A program made the translations under genes and the position numbers. A stretch of DNA of 6,186 bases from NCBI GenBank assembly GCA_027482985.1, contig JAIXVO010000001.1, positions 1 through 6,186 of the forward strand, read 5' to 3'. The notes under the pieces are model-generated. The model saw only the letters and a list, made by a program, of their open reading frames with translations. It ran no database searches and was not told where the DNA came from. Source of the DNA: Cyanobacteriota bacterium. GTDB lineage: Bacteria; Cyanobacteriota; Cyanobacteriia; Leptolyngbyales; Leptolyngbyaceae. Below are positions 1-4,863 of this stretch, piece by piece (position 1 is the stretch's first letter; each line of letters opens with the position of its first letter).

Positions 1-441
1 GTTGGTCAGAGCTAAATTGATATTCGAGAATGAAAATGTTCCGGTCTCCCTGGCGCTATTAGTTGAGATTGAAAATCCTAAGGGATTTGAACCTGTGAGA
101 GTACCTTGGCTACCGTTATTATTCAAATCTCGTTTGGCATTAAACGTCCAGTTGGTGATGCCACCGAGAATCCCTGAAGCCAAAATTTGGCTGGCTGGAT
201 TGTCGGAGCCGCCATTCGTGACATCATTATTACCACCTTGGGTTACGAAGGAGCCGACGCATTCACTGGCTCCTTCAACCAATCCACCAGCGCAGCTCGT
301 TCTACCCCGTGTCAGACCGAGGGATGAGGCAAAAGTGTTGGTTGTTTTATCGAGAATAGCGGCCTGCGCAAAATCCGGTGTGATCACCAAATTGAAGGCT
401 GCAAGACTCGCAACTGAAGCCGTCAAGAGAGATTTTTTCAT
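1..441 (-). CDS. Secreted PEP-CTERM-like protein, C-terminus outside window
   Basis: Reading minus from ATG 441, 147 codons stay open to the window edge, so the 3' end is missing. AGGA at 450-447 lies five bases before the ATG. Residues 1-27 form a Sec signal peptide: KK at 2-3, a hydrophobic stretch around 5-20, and an AQA cleavage motif at 25-27. The mature part is rich in G, N, S and T. It contains ECVGSF (60-65), GGNND (69-73) and an ILGGITNWTF segment (91-100) followed by K103. This resembles the C-x-G...GND...GlfG..W.f..K pattern of many cyanobacterial proteins that end in a PEP-CTERM sorting signal cut by an exosortase. That family call is inferred, because the diagnostic C-terminal PEP motif and membrane helix would lie beyond position 1. 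It is probably exported to the surface or extracellular matrix. The function is unknown. Confidence 0.75.
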   Translation of the reverse strand, partial: MKKSLLTASVASLAAFNLVITPDFAQAAILDKTTNTFASSLGLTRGRTSCAGGLVEGASECVGSFVTQGGNNDVTNGGSDNPASQILASGILGGITNWTFNAKRDLNNNGSQGTLTGSNPLGFSISTNSARETGTFSFSNINLALTN

Positions 442-458
442 CGTTTTCCTGTACTTAA

Positions 459-490
459 GAATCTACGTCAAACTGAAACGCGGTAGATTC
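459..490. promoter_or_regulatory. Inverted repeat upstream of the secreted-protein gene
   Basis: GAATCTAC (459-466) and GTAGATTC (483-490) are perfect 8-bp arms separated by 16 bases. They lie 18 to 49 bases upstream of the ATG at 441 of the minus-strand secreted-protein gene, where a promoter or leader is expected. The wide spacer suits a two-site operator better than a terminator, and no T-run follows on either strand. No regulator is identified. Confidence 0.35.
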
Positions 491-584
491 CCTGATTATT
501 TTTGAGTGCTCTACAAACACAACTGATTGAGTCGAGATGCGATGCGGTGGAAAATTGAAGTTTACGCGAAACGTAGTCCATCAC

Positions 585-600
585 AAGTGTTTAAACACTT
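585..600. promoter_or_regulatory. Perfect 16-bp palindrome
   Basis: AAGTGTTTAAACACTT is fully self-complementary, with no spacer. It lies about 145 bases upstream of the minus-strand secreted-protein gene. With no loop it suits binding of a dimeric regulator better than an RNA hairpin. It could be an operator, but there is no direct evidence. Confidence 0.35.
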
Positions 601-671
601 CCTGATTGGTAAATGTAGCTCTGTACACAGTTATTCTGCGTCAAGTTCCCCCCAGGGGCAACGCCTTCCCC

Positions 672-683
672 AGTGAATTCACT
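672..683. promoter_or_regulatory. Perfect 12-bp palindrome
   Basis: AGTGAATTCACT is self-complementary. It shares the AGTG...CACT outer bases with the longer palindrome at 585-600, so both might be sites for the same type of regulator. A palindrome of this length can also occur by chance, so confidence is low. Confidence 0.2.
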
Positions 684-838
684 TAAACTTTAATCACCGG
701 AAAACTGCTAACAGGAGTTTCACCCAATTTTTATATGTTTTTACTGCGCCATAGCGTTTTCCGCCACAGCGAACACGCGATCGCCCCGGTTGCTGGCTGG
801 AGTCGGCACCCCTTGAAGCCGCACGAGCAATTCCTCCG

Positions 839-873
839 CTCCCGGCTCTCAGGGTTTGAACTGAAGCCGGGAG
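839..873 (+). terminator. GC-rich hairpin, possible weak terminator or attenuator
   Basis: CTCCCGGCT (839-847) pairs perfectly with AGCCGGGAG (865-873) around a 17-base loop. TTGTTTC follows, a short T-rich run. It lies 63 to 97 bases upstream of the ATG of the first MNT remnant and has no coding gene before it on the plus strand. It may be a leader hairpin or the leftover terminator of a lost gene. The long loop and imperfect T-run keep the terminator call weak. Confidence 0.3.
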
Positions 874-935
874 TTGTTTCCTGCCTGGCACCCGACTGGA
901 ACGATAAAATGGAGACCAGACAAGGGGAAAGGCTC

Positions 936-1148
936 ATGGCATCACACATTTCCGCCGCACAAATGCAGGTTTATCGCGCCACACTGCGCCACCGCCAACA
1001 CCAGCAGCGCGACCATCCGCGTGACTACTACCGTGCGGTGGGGCGCTTGCAAGCGATCGATGCCCGATTCTCAGTCGATTTGGTTGCGGTTGAAGTGGCT
1101 TCTGAACAAATTCGGCAGGCGATCGCCACCACTGGAGTCGAACTGTGA
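936..1148 (+). pseudogene. MNT nucleotidyltransferase with catalytic core deleted
   Basis: This short frame of 70 residues starts at ATG 936, with GGGGA at 924-928 seven bases upstream. It aligns at both ends with the intact MNT at 1287-1682. Residues 10-25 (QVYRATL...QQR) match QLAVYRETL...NQR, and residues 30-70 (DYYRAVGRLQ...FSVDLVAVE...QAI) match TYFTAVARLQ...FKIDLVPLE...RAI. About 50 residues are missing between the two parts. They include the whole GS-x-n-D-x-D active site; only the third acidic position (D48 in VDL) remains. The deletion is in frame, so a small protein could still be made, but it cannot transfer nucleotides. A GTGA overlap joins it to the broken HEPN frame that follows, the normal cassette arrangement. 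I consider it a decayed paralogue. A retained structural role is possible but unsupported. Confidence 0.8.
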
Positions 1149-1294
1149 GCACAACTGGCGACCCACCGCAGTGGGCGATTCTGGCTGCCCGCATTCGTTC
1201 CGAACTGGTTGAAATCGGTGCGGTCGTGGCGCGATCGCGCCCATTCGGTACACTGAAGGGGGAAGCGGTTGCGGAGCGAAAGATTGATGAATGA
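1145..1294 (+). pseudogene. HEPN toxin remnant, 5' end only
   Basis: The frame starts at GTG 1145, overlapping the preceding TGA as GTGA, and stops at 1294 after 49 codons. Residues 10-29 (QWAILAARIRSELVEIGAVV) match the start of the intact HEPN at 1679 (TYLAVAGRIRRDLQELNQVV). Homology ends near 1228. From 1230 the sequence is the 34-bp repeat that follows the second HEPN gene, so about 140 residues including the R-x4-H-x-Y site have been lost by a deletion joining the early gene to its downstream tail. The breakpoint touches a HIP1 octamer (1231-1238). The end overlaps the start of the next MNT gene, so its translation could couple to that gene. It cannot be an active RNase. Confidence 0.7.
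1230..1263 (+). repeat. 34-bp cassette-tail repeat, copy 1
   Basis: It matches 2194-2227 at 33 of 34 bases; the only difference is C1242 against G2206. It contains a HIP1 octamer, a -10-like TACACT (1249-1254) and a Shine-Dalgarno-like GGGGGA (1258-1263). It sits directly before the intact MNT gene and probably serves as its leader. Confidence 0.85.
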
Positions 1295-1682
1295 TTGCGG
1301 CGTATCGGCAGGCGAGACAACAGCAACACCTCAGCTCGCGGTTTATCGAGAGACGTTAAACCAGCGGCATTTAGCCAACCAGCGCCGCTTAGTTGAACGC
1401 TTGGGGCAAGCGCAAAAAGTCGCGCAGCAAGCAGCGGCACTTTTGAAGCAGGAATTTCAGGCGCAACAAGTCATCTTATTTGGATCTGTGGTTCATGGTC
1501 AGTGGTTTTCTCCGACCTCAGATATTGACTTAGCGGTAAAGCAATTAGCGCCAGATACTTACTTTACCGCTGTCGCTCGGCTGCAAGACCTCTCACCAGA
1601 GTTTAAAATCGACTTGGTGCCGCTGGAATCCTGTGCTGCCGATTTTCAACGCGCGATTTTGCAAGATGGGCAGGTTTTATGA
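1287..1682 (+). CDS. MNT-type nucleotidyltransferase antitoxin
   Basis: This protein of 131 residues (from ATG 1287) is a minimal nucleotidyltransferase with an added N-terminal helical segment. The family site is complete: ILFGS with GS at 66-67, SDIDL with D79 and D81, and the third acidic residue D109 in KIDLV. In HepT/MntA-type systems such proteins transfer AMP to a tyrosine of the HEPN toxin and so silence it. The downstream HEPN gene overlaps by ATGA, indicating a translationally coupled pair. The start is uncertain. ATG 1287 has no clear ribosome binding site, while an in-frame TTG at 1269 lies five bases after GGGGGA and would give 137 residues. The gene follows a broken paralogue pair and shares its order, which suggests tandem duplication. 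Substrate and acceptor are inferred from the family. Confidence 0.88.
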   Translation: MNDCGVSAGETTATPQLAVYRETLNQRHLANQRRLVERLGQAQKVAQQAAALLKQEFQAQQVILFGSVVHGQWFSPTSDIDLAVKQLAPDTYFTAVARLQDLSPEFKIDLVPLESCAADFQRAILQDGQVL

Positions 1683-2179
1683 AAGCCACCTACCTGGCAG
1701 TTGCCGGACGAATTCGCCGCGACCTGCAGGAATTAAACCAGGTGGTAGAACGAACTCAGCAGATTTGGCAGCAAGGTTCTACCCTGACGCAAGCGCTCGC
1801 TGAAACTTCCTACTATGTGGATGCAGTTGCCCTCAATCTCCATGGCTTTTATGCTGGCCTTGAACGAATTCTGGAAGTCATTGCGGATGGAGTTGATCAA
1901 TCTAAGCCTGCCGGAGCCAATTGGCATCGAGAGTTGATCCAGCAGTTGACCGTTGAAATTAGGGGGATTAGACCCGCTGTGTTGAGTGCCGCAACCCGCG
2001 ATCGCCTGGATCGGTATCGCGGGTTTCGCCATGTCGTCCGGCATGTGTATACCTTTAATCTCGATCCACAGCAGATTGAGTTGCTGATTCAACATTTGCC
2101 TGTCACCATGGCGCAAGTTTCACAGGAATTAATGGCATTTGCGGATGTGCTGGAAGCAATTGCGTTGGCTGAGAGCTAG
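1679..2179 (+). CDS. HEPN-domain RNase toxin, HepT-like
   Basis: This helical protein of 166 residues starts at an ATG that shares four bases (ATGA) with the stop of the MNT gene. The HEPN active-site pattern R-x4-H-x-Y is present as RHVVRHVY, with R117, H122 and Y124. In characterised HepT toxins R and H cut RNA, and Y is the residue modified by the MNT partner. The NLHGFYAGLERIL segment (53-65) and NWHRELIQQL (81-90) recur as similar segments in the HEPN half of the fused gene at 4042-3221, so they form one subfamily. At 166 residues it is longer than the usual HepT of roughly 130-145. No inactivating change is visible. The toxin role is inferred from motif and partner, and a defence role is also possible. 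Confidence 0.85.
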   Translation: MKATYLAVAGRIRRDLQELNQVVERTQQIWQQGSTLTQALAETSYYVDAVALNLHGFYAGLERILEVIADGVDQSKPAGANWHRELIQQLTVEIRGIRPAVLSAATRDRLDRYRGFRHVVRHVYTFNLDPQQIELLIQHLPVTMAQVSQELMAFADVLEAIALAES

Positions 2180-2193
2180 GCGACAGCCTTCAT

Positions 2194-2227
2194 CGCGATC
2201 GCGCCGATTCGGTACACTGAAGGGGGA
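2194..2227 (+). repeat. 34-bp cassette-tail repeat, copy 2
   Basis: This is the second copy of the repeat at 1230-1263. It starts 15 bases after the stop of the intact HEPN gene. It has the same HIP1 octamer (2195-2202), TACACT (2213-2218) and GGGGGA. Here no MNT gene follows. Confidence 0.85.
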
Positions 2228-2295
2228 GGCAGCGGGGATGCGGCGGCGATGGTAGAGCAAAAGTATATTGACTATTGCTCTGACGCATCATCGTG
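2228..2295 (+). other. Trace of a lost MNT cassette start
   Basis: Beyond the 34-bp repeat, similarity to the start of the MNT gene at 1269-1315 seems to continue with gaps. GAGCAAAAG...ATTGAC..ATTGC (2254-2280) resembles GAGCGAAAGATTGATGAATGATTGC (1274-1298, broken here by eye into aligned parts). A short frame at 2249 would read MVEQKYIDYCSDASS and stop. This suggests a third cassette once began here and was removed before the Uma2 gene. The match is short and was judged by eye only. Confidence 0.35.
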
Positions 2296-2344
2296 ACCGA
2301 ACTAGAACTTGAATAGGGCACAGGCTAAAGTTAAGTGGGTGATC

Positions 2345-2350
2345 AGGAGG
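2345..2350 (+). promoter_or_regulatory. Strong ribosome binding site of the Uma2 gene
   Basis: A full AGGAGG lies ten bases before ATG 2361. It is the strongest Shine-Dalgarno in the window and fixes the start of the Uma2 gene. The spacing is slightly long but acceptable. Confidence 0.7.
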
Positions 2351-2360
2351 ACTAGGCGCA

Positions 2361-3152
2361 ATGTACGAACCGACGCAGCGAGATCCGAATTTGCCGCCCC
2401 CGCCGGAGGCCGTTCTACCCACTATGTATGATTTGCCCAGCGAACAGCCGGAGGAGCCTGGTGTGCCCGATGAGTTTCACGTGTTTCAGCCCCAACTGTT
2501 GCGAGAAACCTGTCAACCAGTAACCTACCCTGCCGATCAAGTGTTTGTTGGCACCGATATCAACCTCTACTATGATTCGCGGCAACCGCAGTGGTATAAG
2601 CGGCCAGATTGGTTTGTGGTGTTGGGTGTGCCACGGGCGCAAACGCAGCAGACGCTCCGCCTGAGTTATGTGATCTGGATGGAAGGAGTGGTGCCTTTTT
2701 TAGTGGTAGAGCTCCTGTCACCGGGAACGGAGGCCGAAGACCTGGGGCAAACGTTGCGGGAGGTAAATCAGCCCCCCACGAAATGGCAGGCATATGAGCA
2801 GATTTTGCGAGTGCCCTATTACCTCGTCTTCGATCGCTATCAAAATCATCTCCGCGTGTTTCAACTGGTGGGCACCCGCTATCAGGAAATGGTGCTGTCA
2901 GATCAGCGCATTTGGTTTGCAGAAATGGGGCTGGGGATTGGGGTCTGGCAGGGCACCTACGCGAACGCCGAGGGACTGTGGTTACGCTGGTATAACGCGG
3001 CGAATAAGTGGTTGCCAACGGCTGAGGAACTGGCTACCCAGGCGGAACAACGGGCGACACGGGCAGAACAACAAGCAGCGCAAGAACGGCAACGGAGCGA
3101 TCGCTTAGCCGCCCGGTTGAGAGCGTTAGGGATTGACCCAGATCAGGTGTAA
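2361..3152 (+). CDS. Uma2 family (DUF820) endonuclease-like protein
   Basis: This protein of 263 residues belongs to the Uma2 family, which has a PD-(D/E)XK nuclease fold and is greatly expanded in cyanobacteria. In order: a proline- and acid-rich N-terminus (1-38); the fold with GTDINLYY (64-71, D66), KRPDW (80-84, D83), LSYVIWMEG (101-109) and FLVVELLSPGT (113-123, E117); K141 and Y145; and YYLVFDRY (153-160). The likely metal and catalytic residues D66, D83, E117 and K141 are all present. Residues about 220-255 are a Q/E/R/A-rich coiled coil ending in LRALGIDPD, a typical tail of this subfamily. The biochemical role is unproven; such genes are often transposon-associated or accessory. Downstream it converges with the fused MNT-HEPN gene, and their stops are about 70 bases apart. 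Confidence 0.88.
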   Translation: MYEPTQRDPNLPPPPEAVLPTMYDLPSEQPEEPGVPDEFHVFQPQLLRETCQPVTYPADQVFVGTDINLYYDSRQPQWYKRPDWFVVLGVPRAQTQQTLRLSYVIWMEGVVPFLVVELLSPGTEAEDLGQTLREVNQPPTKWQAYEQILRVPYYLVFDRYQNHLRVFQLVGTRYQEMVLSDQRIWFAEMGLGIGVWQGTYANAEGLWLRWYNAANKWLPTAEELATQAEQRATRAEQQAAQERQRSDRLAARLRALGIDPDQV

Positions 3153-3188
3153 AATCATTTACTCGCATCGGGTGAGGTTTGTTGAATC
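3152..3188. repeat. 37-bp direct repeat, copy A
   Basis: It matches 3218-3254 at 33 of 37 bases. Read on the minus strand it would encode IQQTSPDASK and a stop. That is a near copy of the last ten residues (MQQAPPDTSK) of the fused gene, whose true end lies in copy B. It overlaps the last base of the Uma2 stop codon. Confidence 0.8.
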
Positions 3189-3217
3189 GGTAATTGGTAA
3201 TAGGTAATGGGTAATAG
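3189..3217. repeat. Heptad tandem repeat (STRR type), about 4 units
   Basis: Four 7-base units with the pattern GGTAATN occur in a row: GGTAATT, GGTAATA, GGTAATG, GGTAATA, plus one extra G. Such short tandemly repeated heptads (STRRs) are typical of cyanobacterial intergenic DNA. This one fills exactly the space between the two 37-bp repeats. Confidence 0.85.
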
Positions 3218-3254
3218 AAATCATTTACTCGTATCGGGTGGGGCTTGTTGCATC
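3218..3254. repeat. 37-bp direct repeat, copy B (gene end)
   Basis: This copy contains the stop codon and last residues of the fused MNT-HEPN gene on the minus strand. It differs from copy A at four positions. The two copies start 66 bases apart, as if a 66-bp unit of gene end plus heptads had been duplicated. Confidence 0.8.
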
Positions 3255-4042
3255 AGCCATTGACTGAATTGGGCGATCGCCGCTTGAATCCGAGTCACCA
3301 TCGCGGGAGCCAGTTCTGCCAGGGCAATCACATAGTCTGCCTGAAGTTCATCCCCGTATTTGTGATGCACGACATGGCGAAATTTGCGGTATTCATCCAG
3401 ATCAAATAACAGCGACCCACTCCACAGCGGCGGGCGATCGCTCCGGGCATCCGCCACCTGCCGCAACAAGGCTTGATGCCAGTTTTTGCCCTGGGGCAAA
3501 CCGCCATCCAGGGCGATCGCCACCCGTTCACTCATCCGTTCGCAACGCCGATACACATCGTTAATATAGCTAGCCAGCGCCCGCACATCATAGTCATCGG
3601 GGTGAGGTTTAGCCCGTTCCAGCGCCATTTGTAGCGACTGGGAACTGCGCTCTAAAGCCGTCAGCTCATCTTCTAAGTGTTGTTTCAGGGCTAAATAGGG
3701 ATTGGCGCTCATGGGGGTTTCCTTGAGGATGCGGGCAGACACGGGGGAATCAACGGTTTCCAGGCGGATCAGGTCGAGGCTGAGCCAGGGCGGCAGGATA
3801 GTTTCTAATTTGCCATAGGCTTGGAGCCAGTCGGCATGGGACAACCCACTCACCGCCAGGTCGAGATCCGATTGCCAGTGCCAGGGCGCATCTCCCGCCA
3901 GAGAGCCGAAGAGGATCACCTGAGTCGCGCCAAATTGCTGTTTGAGGATCTGCTCACATTGCTGGGCGATCGCGAGGGCTTCCTGCCGTCGTTGTTCAAG
4001 CGGTGGGAGGGGGGTGAGATTGGGGGGAGGGAAGTGAACCAT
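3221..4042 (-). CDS. Fused MNT nucleotidyltransferase - HEPN protein
   Basis: One frame of 273 residues holds both halves of a toxin-antitoxin pair. Residues 1-110 are MNT: proline-rich start, LEQRRQEALAIA (15-26), ILFGS (43-47), SDLDL with D59 and D61, and third acidic D90 in SLDLI. Residues 111-273 are HEPN: NWHQALL (187-193) and RHVVHHKY (222-229), which gives R-x4-H-x-Y with R222, H227 and Y229. All active-site residues of both parts are intact. The joint is KETP-MSANPY. M111 (3712-3710) is preceded by AAGGA, and the HEPN half from M111 is 163 residues, almost the length of the separate HEPN at 1679. This is the layout of two genes joined by a frame change. Either a real fusion protein is made, HEPN is also started internally, or a base is miscounted in the C5 run. 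No clear ribosome binding site precedes ATG 4042. Confidence 0.88.
   Translation of the reverse strand: MVHFPPPNLTPLPPLEQRRQEALAIAQQCEQILKQQFGATQVILFGSLAGDAPWHWQSDLDLAVSGLSHADWLQAYGKLETILPPWLSLDLIRLETVDSPVSARILKETPMSANPYLALKQHLEDELTALERSSQSLQMALERAKPHPDDYDVRALASYINDVYRRCERMSERVAIALDGGLPQGKNWHQALLRQVADARSDRPPLWSGSLLFDLDEYRKFRHVVHHKYGDELQADYVIALAELAPAMVTRIQAAIAQFSQWLMQQAPPDTSK
3720..3724 (-). promoter_or_regulatory. Internal ribosome binding site before the HEPN half
   Basis: On the minus strand AAGGA (3724-3720) lies seven bases before the in-frame ATG at 3712. It is well placed to start the HEPN half on its own. Between them is a C5 run (3717-3713). With four C instead, the MNT frame would end at a TGA overlapping this ATG as ATGA. 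Confidence 0.5.
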
Positions 4043-4110
4043 GGTGACCAGTCAACCTGACTCAAGATGTTGCTTTGAATTACGACTCCGACCACTGATC
4101 GCAATTGATC

Positions 4111-4125
4111 TAGTTTACTAAACTA
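4111..4125. promoter_or_regulatory. Palindrome in the divergent MNT promoter region
   Basis: TAGTTTA-C-TAAACTA is a perfect 7-1-7 inverted repeat. AATTG (4103-4107) and CAATT (4126-4130) extend it imperfectly. It lies between the leftward fused gene (ATG 4042) and the rightward MNT (ATG 4208), about 70-80 bases from each. A -10-like TACAAT (4124-4129) overlaps its right edge in the plus direction. It is a good candidate operator for joint control of both transcripts; the regulator is unknown. Confidence 0.45.
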
Positions 4126-4207
4126 CAATTAAGCACGAGCATGGATTACCCCTGGAGAATCACCGCATCACTGCTGCCCTGTAGTTTTGGAGCCGGGTCA
4201 AACCATT

Positions 4208-4531
4208 ATGAACACTGAAGTCACTGCTGATTTACTGGATGAAATTCGGCGACGACTGGTTGTCGAACTGAAACCAGAGCAGATTATTTTGTTCGGTTCC
4301 TATGCCTATGGCGAACCTACAGAGGATAGCGATATTGATCTATTGGTCATTGTCGCGCAATCGGATGAGCCTCGCTATCGGCGATCGCGTCAAGCCTACA
4401 AGGTCTTACGCGGGATTGGTGTCCCCAAAGATATTGTGGTGATGACTGGTGCAGAAGTTGAACGGCAGTCCCAAGTGCCAAACTCACTAGCCAGTCCAGC
4501 CATTCGGCAGGGTAAAGTCCTCTATGGATAG
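4208..4531 (+). CDS. MNT-type nucleotidyltransferase antitoxin, short form
   Basis: This compact nucleotidyltransferase has 107 residues from ATG 4208. Its motifs are QIILFGS (25-31), the SDIDLLV site with D42 and D44, and the third acidic residue D75 in KDIVV. It is a different branch from the other MNTs in the window: it lacks the long N-terminal helix and has the ILFGSYAYGEPTEDSDIDLLV style of MNTs that pair with classical HEPN (PF05168) proteins. The ribosome binding site is weak; GGAG at 4189-4192 is far upstream and would suit an in-frame TTG at 4187 no better. The stop overlaps the start of the HEPN frame by eight bases, the usual coupling, but that HEPN is broken. It is therefore probably an orphan antitoxin now. 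All its own catalytic residues are intact. Confidence 0.88.
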   Translation: MNTEVTADLLDEIRRRLVVELKPEQIILFGSYAYGEPTEDSDIDLLVIVAQSDEPRYRRSRQAYKVLRGIGVPKDIVVMTGAEVERQSQVPNSLASPAIRQGKVLYG

Positions 4532-4704
4532 CCCCAAGGGTGATGAGGTAAATCAGTGGCTCATCAAGTGCCAGCGATGCGACAGAATTTCGTTACCCAG
4601 GCAATGTCATGGAGCCGGAAAGACAGGAGGCTGAGAAGGCACTGAGAATGGCTGAAGCAGTCATCGAACTCGTGACTAAACTGTTGCCTGACGAGTTGGA
4701 CTGA
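4524..4704 (+). pseudogene. HEPN gene with internal, frame-shifting deletion
   Basis: From ATG 4524, overlapping the end of the MNT gene, the first 18 codons read like a HEPN start (MDSPKGDEVNQWLIKCQR). The frame then becomes meaningless and stops at 4634 after 36 codons. From about 4581 another frame gives ATEFRYPGN followed by an E/A-rich helix (EAEKALRMAEAVIELVTKLLP) and a stop at 4704, like the C-terminal end of classical HEPN proteins. The family is usually about 130 residues, so roughly 70-80 central residues are missing and the junction near 4575-4583 changes frame. The toxin is dead while its antitoxin at 4208 is intact. An internal ATG at 4609 could make a 31-residue C-terminal peptide, without known meaning. 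Confidence 0.75.
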
Positions 4705-4760
4705 GTTGTCTCCAACTTTACAAGGAAAGTGTAGTCATCTGGGACTTGATCCCATTGAGT

Positions 4761-4858
4761 CGCGATCGCGCGTGCGTCCTGTCGCTGTTGTGTGAGTGGC
4801 AGCAGGGGGAGAGGGGGAGGCGTGAAGGGGGGATGAATTCAACCCTAGTGACCAGTCA
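4761..4858 (-). pseudogene. MNT leader remnant, start codon lost
   Basis: On the minus strand this stretch matches the leader and first 25 or so codons of the fused gene. It has TGACTGGTCAC, then AGGGTT where the fused gene has ATGGTT, then a C-rich stretch, CAACAGCGACAGG, and a HIP1 octamer in place of the LEQRRQEALAIA coding region. The start codon is changed (ATG to AGG at 4846-4844) and small indels break the frame. Beyond the HIP1 octamer similarity fades. It begins only five bases after the hicA stop, so hicBA was placed or retained directly before it. Confidence 0.6.
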
Positions 4859-4863
4859 GAAAA

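Larger units (their letters stand above)
442..935. other. Intergenic region without a supported gene
   Basis: About 490 bases separate the leftward secreted-protein gene from the first rightward MNT remnant, so the region should hold two divergent promoters. No convincing -35/-10 pair was found. A frame is open on the plus strand from 735 into the MNT remnant. Its product has no recognisable domain and no well-spaced ribosome binding site, and it reads through a GC-rich hairpin, so I do not treat it as coding. The region contains palindromes at 459-490, 585-600 and 672-683, a HIP1 octamer at 777-784 and a hairpin at 839-873. Confidence 0.6.

Noticed and set aside
2..505. Plus-strand open frame of 167 codons
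   Set aside because: It is antisense to a minus-strand frame with a signal peptide, a good ribosome binding site and PEP-CTERM-like motifs. The plus product has no recognisable domain.
735..935. N-terminal extension of the first MNT remnant back to ATG 735
   Set aside because: The extension has no similarity to MNT proteins, crosses a GC-rich hairpin, and ATG 936 has a well-placed GGGGA. AGGAG near 713 is too far from 735.
934..1440. Minus-strand open frame of 168 codons
   Set aside because: It is antisense to the MNT/HEPN remnants and the second MNT start. It is R/A/P-rich, as expected from a shadow frame in GC-rich DNA.
2177..2294. Possible stop-codon read-through of the HEPN gene at TAG 2177-2179
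   Set aside because: The frame stays open for 38 codons after the TAG, but the same DNA is the 34-bp repeat found outside HEPN homology at 1230. The open frame is probably chance.
2560..3018. Minus-strand open frame of 152 codons inside the Uma2 gene
   Set aside because: It is antisense to a clear Uma2 domain with conserved residues, and the product has no recognisable fold.
3189..3217. CRISPR-like repeat
   Set aside because: Units are seven bases and contiguous, with no spacers, so this is a heptad STRR tract. No CRISPR array was seen elsewhere.
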